Source: an uncultured Isosphaeraceae bacterium (lineage in GTDB: Bacteria > Planctomycetota > Planctomycetia > Isosphaerales > Isosphaeraceae). From it: a stretch of DNA of 6,364 nt. The DNA lies in the NCBI GenBank assembly GCA_937907405.1, contig CALCIC010000197.1:1-6364 (forward strand), written 5' to 3'. This document shows, piece after piece, positions 1-6,214 of this stretch. Below the pieces are notes generated by a model that saw only the letters and a program-made list of their open reading frames with translations, did not search any database and was not told where the DNA came from. Position 1 is the stretch's first letter. The number at the start of each line of letters is the position of its first letter. Both the position numbers and the translations under genes were made by a program.

Positions 1-282
1 CCGCCAGTGGGTCCGAATGGCGTTCTCGACGATCCGCTGAAGATAGCCCCGAAACCGTCGCGTCGGATCGTGCCGGAACCCCTTCATTGCATCGACCGAC
101 TTGACGCAGACGACCGCGCGCACATCCTCGGCGTCGGCCCGCTGCAACCCGGCCCGGCGGCAACGCTCCTCAATCATCGGACTGTACCGATCGATGAATT
201 CCTTCCAGGCCTCGTCGTTTCCAGGCAGCGCCAACTGCTGGAGGAGGGCCGGGCTGGTCGACGGGGGAGCGTCAACGGCCAT
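1..282 (-). CDS. ECF-type RNA polymerase sigma factor, N-terminal part (runs off left edge)
   Basis: This is the first 94 codons of an extracytoplasmic-function sigma-70 factor, which would direct RNA polymerase to a specific promoter set. The reading frame is open to base 1, so the C-terminal part (region 4) is missing. Visible parts are the planctomycete-style lead-in TSPALLQQL (residues 9-17), region 2.1 around AWKEFIDRY (25-33), region 2.2 with L-x2-ADAEDV (46-54), and regions 2.3-2.4 from F69 through FRGYLQRIVENAIRTHWR (77-94). Region 2.2 is odd: the usual DVTQ reads DVRA (53-56), at unchanged length. The ATG at 282 has AGGA 8 nt upstream (294-291). An in-frame ATG at 327 would add 15 residues but has no ribosome site. 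The gene lies downstream of the operon on the same strand, separated by about 740 nt, so it probably has its own promoter. The family call is strong. Its target genes and any anti-sigma factor are unknown. Confidence 0.85.
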   Translation of the reverse strand, partial: MAVDAPPSTSPALLQQLALPGNDEAWKEFIDRYSPMIEERCRRAGLQRADAEDVRAVVCVKSVDAMKGFRHDPTRRFRGYLQRIVENAIRTHWR

Positions 283-338
283 GAGATCGATCCTGACTGA
301 AAGAGGACGCGTGGGTGAAAACTCCATGGGCAAGGAAC

Positions 339-371
339 ACTAGCATGACGCCTGCATACATTATTGCTAGT
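339..371. repeat. inverted repeat ACTAGCA / TGCTAGT in the sigma factor leader
   Basis: A perfect 7-bp inverted repeat has arms at 339-345 and 365-371, separated by 19 nt. The right arm abuts the candidate -10 box of the sigma factor promoter. The arms could bind a dimeric regulator or form a stem in the leader RNA. On the plus strand AAAAAA follows soon after the right arm; there is no T-tract, so it does not look like a terminator in that direction. A 7-bp match with a loop this long can arise by chance. Confidence 0.3.
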
Positions 372-387
372 TAAAAAACCTCAATAT
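360..387 (-). promoter_or_regulatory. possible promoter of the sigma factor gene
   Basis: An AT-rich island interrupts otherwise GC-rich DNA here. On the minus strand AATAAT (365-360) matches the sigma-70 -10 consensus TATAAT at five of six positions and lies 78 nt upstream of the sigma factor ATG. No good -35 box is seen at 16-18 nt; TTGAGG (384-379) is present but only 13 nt away. The call rests on the -10 match, the local AT-richness and the position upstream of a gene that needs a promoter. It could equally be read by an alternative sigma factor. Confidence 0.3.
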
Positions 388-628
388 TCGTTTCGCCGTC
401 ACGATCGTCTCATTCCAGCGGCCGATGGCGATTCGAATCAACTCGTGAGTCGCTTTTTCTGAACGCAATTGGTCTCGGCGGTTTCACGGCGCGGTCGATT
501 ACAAAAAAATGTCAGGCCCGCGCGTAGATCCTTGTAAACCCGATCGACCATGGCTCGCGACGAGGACGGCCGGCGACAGGAGACACCCGGCGCCGGGCGC
601 GCCGAACGAGCCGCGCCGACGGCGGACT

Positions 629-646
629 CGACGACGTACGTCGTCG
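629..646. repeat. perfect 18-bp palindrome, candidate operator
   Basis: CGACGACGTACGTCGTCG equals its own reverse complement with no central spacer, and the symmetry stops sharply on both sides (T opposite T at 628/647). At random, a palindrome this long is expected far less than once in a window of this size, although the repeated CGACGACG style of GC-rich DNA raises the odds. Without a loop it is a poor RNA hairpin, so a binding site for a dimeric DNA-binding protein is the more natural reading. It sits about 350 nt upstream of the sigma factor start and about 380 nt beyond the operon's last stop codon, so its target is unclear. Confidence 0.35.
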
Positions 647-1024
647 TCCCCGGGAACCGTTACGCGAGATGGGAGCGAATGGTCGTCGCCGCGCCTCGCC
701 GATGAGCCTTCATCCCGGCGTCTCATCCTTGTTTTTCATCATTCGCATCAATCTGTCGGTTCGCTTCCGAGCTCGTTGGGCCCTGGCAGAGAGAGTTCGA
801 GCGCCGCGACGCACGGGAGCTTTCGCGTGTCCATAAACGATCGGGGATCTCGGGGAGGGAAGCCGGTTCGTGAGGCTCGGGATCGGCGACGTCACGCGCT
901 ACAAAGTTTGATCGCGGATTCGCGACACCGGTTTGATCGGGGGGGGCGTGGTCATGCGATCACTGACGGCGGTCGATGACGTTCAGGGCCATGATTCGTC
1001 AGCGCCGCCGACGCGGAGGTCGCC

Positions 1025-2164
1025 TCATGGCGATGGGTGGTCGAACTGGATGAGCTGCCTGATCGCCGATCCGTCGGCGAGCCGATCGAAGCCGACGTTG
1101 ACCTCTTCGAGTCGGATCGAGGGGCTGACCAGCGCGTCCACCGGCAGCGAGCCGGCTTGCGCGAGCGCGATCAGTCGAGGAACGTCACGTCGAGGAACGG
1201 ATGAGCCCATGTAGGATCCACGGATGCATTTCTCCTGACCGACGAGGGAGACGGCCTGAATCGAGAGCCTTTGATCGGGATGCGGTAGTCCGACGGTGAC
1301 GGCGGTCCCCCCTCGGCGGACGGAGTCGTAGGCGATCGCTAGAACCGCGGCGCTGCCGACCGCTTCAAAGGCGAACTCCACCCCGCCGCGAGTCAGGTCG
1401 GCGATCATCGAGGCCGTGTCGCCGGAGGTCGCATCGATCGTGTGATGCGCGCCGAGTCTTCGCGCCAACGCGAGCTTCTCGGGCAGGGCGTCGACGGCGA
1501 TGATCGGGAACGCGCCCGCGAGCTTCGCCCCCATCACCGCGCTGAGCCCGACGCCGCCCAGGCCAAACACGGCCGCCGACTGTCCCGGCGAGACCTTCGC
1601 GGTGTTCGTCACCGCCCCCACGCCGGTGAGGATCGCGCAGCCGAACAGCGCAGCGGTCTGGAGAGGGACCGAGCGATCGATCTTGATCAGCGACTCCTGC
1701 GCCGCGACGGTGTGGTGTGAGAAGGCGGAGACGCCGAGATGATGACGGATCGGCGCGCCGCCCCTGTGGAAGCGCGTCCCGCCGCCGAGCAGGACGCCGG
1801 CCGTGTTCGAGGCGGCGCCGGCCTCGCAGAGCGCGGGACGGCCGGAGGCGCAGCAGAGACAGCGACCGCAGATCGGCACGAATGAAAAGACGACGTGATC
1901 GTCGACCTCGAATTCGGCGACGCCAGGCCCGACCTCTCGGACGATTCCGCTCGCCTCATGGCCCAACACCATCGGCGTCGGCCGGGGACGCGAGCCGTTG
2001 ATCGTCGACAGATCGGAGTGACACAGCCCCGCGCCGGCGAGTTCGACCAGGACCTCGCCCGCGCCGGGCGCGTCGACCTCGACGTCCTCGACCACAAGCG
2101 GCGACGAGAGGGCGTAAGGAGCTGGCTTTCCGCACTCGTACAGGACGGCGGCCCGGGTTCGCAT
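1025..2164 (-). CDS. zinc-dependent alcohol dehydrogenase (MDR superfamily, AdhC/class III-like)
   Basis: This cytosolic NAD-dependent enzyme should interconvert an alcohol and an aldehyde or ketone. At 379 residues it has full family length. The catalytic zinc site is complete: C48 (GLCHSD), H69-E70 (GHEASG) and C176 (FGCAILTG). The structural zinc loop has the expected spacing, C99, C102, C105 and C113, with an extra cysteine at 104. The nucleotide fold carries GLGGVG (201-206) and ends its second strand in D225 (AVDALPEK), which favours NAD over NADP. The overall pattern resembles COG1062 enzymes (formaldehyde/aryl-alcohol-type dehydrogenases), but the substrate cannot be read. The ATG at 2164 has GAGG 7 nt upstream (2175-2172). 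It is the last gene of the operon, 28 nt after the RidA gene, so it probably handles the end product or an aldehyde released by the pathway. Confidence 0.9.
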   Translation of the reverse strand: MRTRAAVLYECGKPAPYALSSPLVVEDVEVDAPGAGEVLVELAGAGLCHSDLSTINGSRPRPTPMVLGHEASGIVREVGPGVAEFEVDDHVVFSFVPICGRCLCCASGRPALCEAGAASNTAGVLLGGGTRFHRGGAPIRHHLGVSAFSHHTVAAQESLIKIDRSVPLQTAALFGCAILTGVGAVTNTAKVSPGQSAAVFGLGGVGLSAVMGAKLAGAFPIIAVDALPEKLALARRLGAHHTIDATSGDTASMIADLTRGGVEFAFEAVGSAAVLAIAYDSVRRGGTAVTVGLPHPDQRLSIQAVSLVGQEKCIRGSYMGSSVPRRDVPRLIALAQAGSLPVDALVSPSIRLEEVNVGFDRLADGSAIRQLIQFDHPSP

Positions 2165-2192
2165 CGCGGCGCCTCGATTCGGGGAGAGAGGA

Positions 2193-2657
2193 TCAAGATT
2201 TCAACTGGAGAATCATTTCCACCTCGACGCTGGCCCCGAGGGGGAGTTGGGCCATCCCCAGCGCGGTCCTCGCGTGCCGGCCCGCCTGGCCGAAGACGTC
2301 GAGCACGAGTTGCGACGCGCCGTTGATCACCACATGCTGTTCGGTGAAGTCCGGATCGGAATTGACGTACCCGGTGATCCGAGCGACCCTCTCGACCGCG
2401 TCGAGCGACCCGAGGCTCTTGCTGACCGCCCGCAGCACGTTGGCCGCGCACAACGCCGCGGCGCGGCCGGCTTCGGCGACGTCGACCTGGCTGGGCACCT
2501 TCCCCTTGCTAACGAGCACATCACCGTCGAACGGCACCTGGCCTGACGCGTAAACAATGGATCCCATGACCACGACGGCGTCGACGAGTACGCCTTCGGG
2601 CGTTGATCGCTCGATCGGATAACCCAGATCGATGAGCCTCTGCTCTCTATCGTTCAA
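2193..2657 (-). CDS. RidA/YjgF/UK114 family protein (imine/enamine deaminase)
   Basis: RidA-family proteins are small trimeric cytosolic proteins; the best-known members hydrolyse reactive enamines/imines such as 2-aminoacrylate. This one has 154 residues, longer than the roughly 130 of classic RidA. It has the features of the longer subgroup: YASGQVP (36-42), KGKVPSQVDV (51-60), RITGYVNSDPDFTEQ (93-107), VINGAS (110-115) and GRHARTALG (126-134). R130 is the likely equivalent of the conserved substrate-binding arginine, and E145/E147 lie in the final VEVEMI strand. Translation most likely starts at a TTG (2657), because AGGAGG lies exactly 6 nt upstream (2669-2664) and the TTG overlaps the previous gene's stop as TTGA. 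Its position between a dehydrogenase and an alcohol dehydrogenase suggests it hydrolyses or detoxifies a pathway imine. Some relatives act as plain hydrolases, so the chemistry is not certain. Confidence 0.88.
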   Translation of the reverse strand: MNDREQRLIDLGYPIERSTPEGVLVDAVVVMGSIVYASGQVPFDGDVLVSKGKVPSQVDVAEAGRAAALCAANVLRAVSKSLGSLDAVERVARITGYVNSDPDFTEQHVVINGASQLVLDVFGQAGRHARTALGMAQLPLGASVEVEMILQLKS

Positions 2658-2669
2658 CTTCCACCTCCT
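2654..2669 (-). promoter_or_regulatory. coupled TTG start with AGGAGG ribosome site inside the upstream gene
   Basis: AGGAGG (2669-2664) lies in the last codons of the HADH-type gene, 6 nt before the TTG at 2657. The TTG shares TG with that gene's TGA stop, giving TTGA (2657-2654). The strong ribosome site decides the start despite the rare codon, and ties RidA translation to termination of the gene before it. Confidence 0.75.
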
Positions 2670-3625
2670 GAAACGAAGCGATCTTCCGCCGTCGCCTTGT
2701 CGATGGCGGCCCGCGAGATCCAGACGTTCTCGATCAATCGTTGTTCCCAGCGCGCGGCTTCTTCCGGCGTGTAGTTATAAAAACCCTTGCCGTTGCTGAT
2801 GCCTTTCGCTCCGTCCTCGATCAAGTCGGTCAAGATCCGGGGCACTTCGGCGGCGCAGCTCAGCTTCGGCCAGAGTCGCTTCATCACGGCGGCATATGCG
2901 GGAATTCCGCTCAGATCCATCCAGCGGAACGGCCCGGCGATATTCGCCCATACCGAGATGGCGTTGCGAAACGAGCGGTCGATCGTTTCCACGTCGGCCA
3001 CGCCGTTTTCGAGCAGCCAGAACGCCTCGCGATACATCGCGTAGCCGATGCGGTTGACGATGAACCCTTCGACGTCCTTGCGCACGAGAGACGGGTCCTT
3101 GCCCGCCCGGCGCGCCAGGTCCATCACGGCTTCGGTCGTCGCATCATCGGTAAGATCGCCTCGGACGACTTCGAGGAACCGCGTGAGGTGGCATGGTTCG
3201 GCCCAGTGCGCGCCGATGAACCGCTCGGGACGACGCCGACTTTCTTGCAGGAGGGAGATCGGCAAGGCCGACGTGTTGCTGGCGATCGGGACCGAGAGTC
3301 CCACAACGGCCTCGATCTCGTCGAACAGCCTTTGCTTTACGTCCAGATCTTCGTACACGCTTTCGATCACGAAATCGCATGCCGACAGTTCGGAGACGTC
3401 GACGGCCTCGACGTACCGGCCGCTCCACTCGGCGCCGAGGGAGGCCGGGAATCCACCACGACCGATCAGGTCGTCGATCGCGGAAGCGATGTACTTCCGC
3501 GCCTCGTCTCGACTTTCTTGAGTCAGCGTCAACCCGACGACGCGAAAGTCGTTCGAGAGCAGACAGGCCGCGATCCCGCGCCCGAGCAATCCAAGTCCGA
3601 CGATTCCCACGGTTCGAGTAGGCAC
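2654..3625 (-). CDS. 3-hydroxyacyl-CoA dehydrogenase-type NAD(P)-dependent oxidoreductase
   Basis: The protein (323 residues) has the single-domain HADH layout. A Rossmann domain starts with GLGLLGRG (10-17), and a helical C-terminal domain ends near GISNGKGFYNY (275-285). The catalytic set is intact by position: S119 (SNTSAL), H140 (GAHWAEP), E152 (FLEVV) and N191 (GFIVNRI). The motif after the catalytic histidine is HWAEP rather than the HFFNP/HPFNP of fatty-acid enzymes, and there is no crotonase domain. The second Rossmann strand ends VVGLTLTQES (29-38) without the usual acidic residue. The substrate may therefore be a free hydroxy acid, as in L-gulonate or carnitine dehydrogenases of this fold, rather than an acyl-CoA. 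The GTG start (3625) is supported by AAGGGG 9 nt upstream (3640-3635). The gene follows the amidohydrolase after 18 nt. Its last codons (Ser-Gly-Gly-Gly-Ser) encode the next gene's ribosome site. Confidence 0.88.
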   Translation of the reverse strand: MPTRTVGIVGLGLLGRGIAACLLSNDFRVVGLTLTQESRDEARKYIASAIDDLIGRGGFPASLGAEWSGRYVEAVDVSELSACDFVIESVYEDLDVKQRLFDEIEAVVGLSVPIASNTSALPISLLQESRRRPERFIGAHWAEPCHLTRFLEVVRGDLTDDATTEAVMDLARRAGKDPSLVRKDVEGFIVNRIGYAMYREAFWLLENGVADVETIDRSFRNAISVWANIAGPFRWMDLSGIPAYAAVMKRLWPKLSCAAEVPRILTDLIEDGAKGISNGKGFYNYTPEEAARWEQRLIENVWISRAAIDKATAEDRFVSGGGS

Positions 3626-3643
3626 AGACGGTCGCCCCTTACA

Positions 3644-4495
3644 TTAAGGCCCTTCAAGTCCGAGGACGGCCAGGCTGTCTCGATGAATCATCGCCTCGAT
3701 CTCGGTCGAGCTCAGCCTTGGCAGTTTCGTACCCTCGAGCATGTCGTTCAAACTACGAATCCCTTCCAACGACGCGTTGACCGTGGTGAACGGGTAGTCG
3801 GTGCCGAACAGCACCTTGTTCCACACGCCGTATTCTTGCACAAGCATTAACGAATGATAAAGCTGGAACGGCCGATAATGGAGGGCCGATACGTCGGCGT
3901 AGACGTTGGGATGCTTGCGGAACGTCGCGATGCATTCGCCTTCGTAGGGATGGCCGAGGTGGGCCATGATGATCTTCACGTCGGGAAACCGGATGGCGAC
4001 GGCGTCGACGTGCCGGGGGAGCGTGCATTCCAGCGGCGCCTGCGCGACGAAGGTCGTCCCCGTGTGCAACAGCACTGGAAGCCGCTTTTGCGTCGCGTAC
4101 CGCCAAAGCGGGTCCAACCGCTCGTCGTCGGGGCGGAACCCCGCATACATGGGGAGCAGCTTGATTCCACGGAGGCCGAGCGACTCGCAGCCCTCGCGCA
4201 TCTCGCGTTCCCAGCCTTCCTGAGTCGGGTCGACGCTGAGGAATCCGATCAGCGCGTCGGGACGCCTGGACACGTAGTCCGCGACGTACCGGTCGTCGAC
4301 CCACATGTCGCTGAGCCGCGCCTTGCCGCCGAAGACGACGGTTCTGACGTCGGGGGGGGAAGCGGCGCGGTATTCTTCGTACCGAACGGTCAGGTCGACC
4401 TCGACGCCCGCGCGGGCGCGGATCGCCTGGCGGCGGAAGCCATCCCCGAAATGCTCGGGATACTCCCACACATGACTATGTACGTCGACGATCAT
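3644..4495 (-). CDS. amidohydrolase family 2 (COG2159) metal-dependent hydrolase/decarboxylase
   Basis: This is a TIM-barrel metal enzyme of 283 residues. Visible ligand positions are the N-terminal DVHSHVW with H6 and H8, H144 in LLHTGTTF, H179 in IMAHLGHP and D233 in FGTDYPF. These are the positions used for a single divalent metal in ACMSD, gamma-resorcylate decarboxylase and related non-oxidative decarboxylases; lactone hydrolases share the fold. K112 in LRGIKLLP lies on the fourth strand. H182 follows close to H179. The sequence does not tell hydrolysis from decarboxylation. There is no signal peptide, so it is probably cytosolic. The ATG at 4495 overlaps the stop of the lyase gene as ATGA and has GGAGG 7 nt upstream (4507-4503). 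In this operon a C-C or C-O bond step on a ring or a carboxylated intermediate would fit between the lyase and the HADH-type dehydrogenase. Confidence 0.87.
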   Translation of the reverse strand: MIVDVHSHVWEYPEHFGDGFRRQAIRARAGVEVDLTVRYEEYRAASPPDVRTVVFGGKARLSDMWVDDRYVADYVSRRPDALIGFLSVDPTQEGWEREMREGCESLGLRGIKLLPMYAGFRPDDERLDPLWRYATQKRLPVLLHTGTTFVAQAPLECTLPRHVDAVAIRFPDVKIIMAHLGHPYEGECIATFRKHPNVYADVSALHYRPFQLYHSLMLVQEYGVWNKVLFGTDYPFTTVNASLEGIRSLNDMLEGTKLPRLSSTEIEAMIHRDSLAVLGLEGP

Positions 4496-5415
4496 TCCGT
4501 CTCCTCCAGGGCGAGCGTCACGAGTTCGAACAGACGATCGACTTCACTACGGGTTTCCACGTCCAGAGTGTATCCGACCGGTCCGCGGACGATCGTGTTC
4601 TTGAAGACGCCCTGCTTGACCAGCAGATGTTTTTCAATCGTGAGAAACGCGTCGAGGCTGTTCTGCACCGCGACGAGCGAGGAGATCGGCAGCGAAAGTC
4701 GATAGGCTCGCTGCTCGTCCTTCGCTTCGAGGGCGCGCCACAACGCGACGATCCCCCTGATCAAATCCGCGCCCGGCATGGTGCCGACGATTCCTCGGCG
4801 ATGACTGTCGACCAGCGCGATCCCGCCGGTGCCCTCGAAGATTCGCGCGCGGCCGCCCGTGCCGTCCCGCAGGGCACTGAGCCTGGGGCCGATGGGCGTG
4901 GCTTCGGGCTTGAAGAGCACGCGATCGGCCCCGAACTCGTCGAGCAGCCGCGCCTGCATCATGATCGACATCGGTCTGCCGACGTACCCGCTGGCGTCTT
5001 GTACGACCAGGGGGATCGTCGTCGCGCGGATGATCCGCTCGTAATAGCGAACGAGTTCGTCCTCGCCGACGCCGACCGACACCGGAGGAATCGCCATGGT
5101 CGCCGCGGCCCCGATCGACTCGGCATGCCGGGCGAATCGCTCGGCGGACGTGGCGCTCTCGGCGCCGACGCTGACGACCACGACCCCGCGCCCTCGACTG
5201 AATCGGCAGGCCAGCTCGGCGACTCGACGTCGCTCGTCGTCGTCGAGTCGAAGCACCTCCGAGACCATCGCCATGACGACGCCGTCGGCGCCGCGGTCGT
5301 AAAGCCAATCGATCTCGACTTCGAGCGTGGCTTCGTCGATCGACTCATCGTCATGAAACGGCGTCTGAAACACCGGCAGCACGCCGGCCAGGTTTTTTTC
5401 GCCAGTCGTCACCAT
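4492..5415 (-). CDS. dihydrodipicolinate synthase/N-acetylneuraminate lyase-family protein with altered active site
   Basis: The protein (307 residues) is a class I aldolase TIM barrel of DHDPS/NAL family length. The Schiff-base lysine is K169 in VLFKPEATP, equivalent to K161 of E. coli DapA, so it should act on a 2-oxo acid through an imine. The rest of the DapA catalytic set is replaced. T44-T45 (GTTGE) read M50-V51 (AMVSE), Y107 falls in IPPVSV (109-114), and the YNxPxRTG segment reads QDASGYVG (139-146) with no gap. Y133 thus becomes Q139 and R138 becomes Y144. It is therefore very unlikely to be a lysine-pathway DapA; an aldolase or dehydratase of unknown substrate is more likely. The ATG at 5415 is chosen because GGAGG (5429-5425) lies 9 nt upstream; a GTG at 5424 is too close to it. 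The gene overlaps the SDR stop by 7 nt (ATGGTGA) and the amidohydrolase start by 4 nt. Confidence 0.88.
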   Translation of the reverse strand: MVTTGEKNLAGVLPVFQTPFHDDESIDEATLEVEIDWLYDRGADGVVMAMVSEVLRLDDDERRRVAELACRFSRGRGVVVVSVGAESATSAERFARHAESIGAAATMAIPPVSVGVGEDELVRYYERIIRATTIPLVVQDASGYVGRPMSIMMQARLLDEFGADRVLFKPEATPIGPRLSALRDGTGGRARIFEGTGGIALVDSHRRGIVGTMPGADLIRGIVALWRALEAKDEQRAYRLSLPISSLVAVQNSLDAFLTIEKHLLVKQGVFKNTIVRGPVGYTLDVETRSEVDRLFELVTLALEETE

Positions 5416-6212
5416 GCCGTCCACCCTCCGTCAACGACGAGATTATGCCCTGTAACATAACTTGATGCGTCGCTCGCGAGGAAGACGAGGGCCCCTTTCA
5501 ATTCTTCAGGACGACCCATCCGCTCCATCGGGCTCTTGGCCTTCAGTCGTTCGACGAGGGCCGGCGGCGCCTTCTCGGAGGGGAACGGGCCTGGGCTGAG
5601 GCAGTTCACGCGCACCCCGTCGGGCGCCCAGGATACGGCAAGGTGGCGCGTCATCTGGACGACGCCCCCCTTGAGCGTCTGATAGGCGACGGAACTCGCG
5701 GCGGAGACGCCTTCGTAAACCTCGGGATACGATCCGACGAGGCCGTACATCGAGCCGATCATCACGACGGCGCCCCCGCCACCGTTGGCCGCGGCGTGTT
5801 CGCGGAATCGGCGAGCGAGGAGGAACCATCCCGTCGCATTGGCGAGCTGACGGTTGAACTGGTCGGCGTCGATGGACTTCCAGTCCGCGCCCAGGGCCTC
5901 GTGACCGTTGTTGACGAGGACCTCGATCCGTCCAGCCTGACGCTCGGCGTCTCGAAATCCCTGCTCGATCGACTCCGCGTCCATCTGATTCATCGATATG
6001 GCGTGATGCGTCACGTCCTCGGCTCGCGGCAAGCGCGACGCGACGGAGCGCGCGTCCTCGATCGAGCGGCTGCTGACGATCACGGACGCGCCGGCCTCGG
6101 CCAGGGCGTCCGCCATCGCCGAGCCAAGGTGGCCGGTCGCGCCGGTGATCAGCGCGGCGCGTCCTCGGAGGCTGAGCAGATCGTTGACAGTGCGGGATGG
6201 AGTCGTCGGCAT
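5409..6212 (-). CDS. SDR-family NAD(P)-dependent oxidoreductase
   Basis: This is a classical short-chain dehydrogenase/reductase of 267 residues. The cofactor motif TGATGHLG is at 23-30. The catalytic residues are N125, S154 (MIGSMYG), Y177 and K181 (AYQTLKGG). The PG motif follows (LSPGPFPSE), and the C-terminus ends VDGGWTAW. The structural NNAG motif reads NNGHE (101-105). The MYG...YEG stretch before the catalytic tyrosine resembles sugar-acid or polyol SDRs such as gluconate 5-dehydrogenase-like and PtmA-like proteins, so oxidation of a hydroxyl on a sugar-acid-like compound is a reasonable guess. The start is uncertain: ATG 6212 lies 2 nt after the upstream stop, while TTG 6218 would overlap that stop as TTGA and add two residues. 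Neither has a clear ribosome site, so translation is probably coupled to the upstream gene. It is the first complete gene of the operon. Confidence 0.9.
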   Translation of the reverse strand: MPTTPSRTVNDLLSLRGRAALITGATGHLGSAMADALAEAGASVIVSSRSIEDARSVASRLPRAEDVTHHAISMNQMDAESIEQGFRDAERQAGRIEVLVNNGHEALGADWKSIDADQFNRQLANATGWFLLARRFREHAAANGGGGAVVMIGSMYGLVGSYPEVYEGVSAASSVAYQTLKGGVVQMTRHLAVSWAPDGVRVNCLSPGPFPSEKAPPALVERLKAKSPMERMGRPEELKGALVFLASDASSYVTGHNLVVDGGWTAW

Positions 6213-6214
6213 GA

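Larger units (their letters stand above)
283..1024. other. gene-poor intergenic stretch between the operon and the sigma factor gene
   Basis: No convincing gene was found on either strand over about 740 nt. The open frames give Arg/Ser/Pro-rich translations, lack good ribosome sites and resemble no family I know. Contents seen: the AT-rich promoter-like island (about 340-400), a 10-bp palindrome GATTCGAATC (430-439), an A7 run at 503-509 (T7 on the minus strand, with no preceding hairpin), a 12-bp palindrome CCCGGCGCCGGG (586-597), an 18-bp perfect palindrome (629-646), and a 9-bp direct repeat GTTTGATCG (906-914 and 931-939) flanking a small TCGCG-GATT-CGCGA hairpin (912-925). No clear factor-independent terminator for the operon is visible. 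A 5-bp stem TCGCC/GGCGA around the last gene's stop codon (1020-1033) lacks a T-tract. Confidence 0.7.

Noticed and set aside
498..535. T7 run on the minus strand (509-503) as terminator tail, or TGTAAT (503-498) as a -10 box
   Set aside because: No GC-rich hairpin precedes the T-run, and no -35-like element is found at the right distance from TGTAAT.
550..705. A 51-codon plus-strand frame (ATG 550 to TGA 705) with GC-rich third positions
   Set aside because: It has no ribosome site, resembles no known family, and first-position GC is about as high as third-position GC. Part of it is simply the 18-bp palindrome read as codons. Not enough to call a gene.
710..895. Minus-strand frame of 61 codons ending RLMRMMKNKDETPG, with a GTG start
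   Set aside because: It lacks a ribosome site and any recognisable pattern, and would lie alone downstream of the operon. Left as intergenic.
906..939. Direct repeat GTTTGATCG (906-914, 931-939) as a CRISPR or regulator array
   Set aside because: There are only two copies of 9 nt with no further units. GATCG is frequent throughout this sequence, so chance is sufficient.
509..979. Long plus-strand open frame of 156 codons in the intergenic stretch
   Set aside because: The translation is Arg/Ser/Pro-rich with no domain-like pattern and no ribosome site. It looks like a chance open frame in GC-rich DNA.
1020..1033. Hairpin TCGCC-TCAT-GGCGA around the last stop codon as an operon terminator
   Set aside because: The stem is only 5 bp and no T-tract follows in the minus direction, so it does not qualify as a factor-independent terminator.
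2741..3850. Very long plus-strand open frame (369 codons) opposite the HADH-type gene
   Set aside because: It is the antisense shadow of a clearly conserved gene with intact catalytic residues on the minus strand. Such mirrors are common in GC-rich codon usage.
5416..5424. GTG at 5424 as the start of the DHDPS-family gene
   Set aside because: The GGAGG ribosome site directly abuts this GTG, leaving no spacing, whereas it sits 9 nt from the ATG at 5415.
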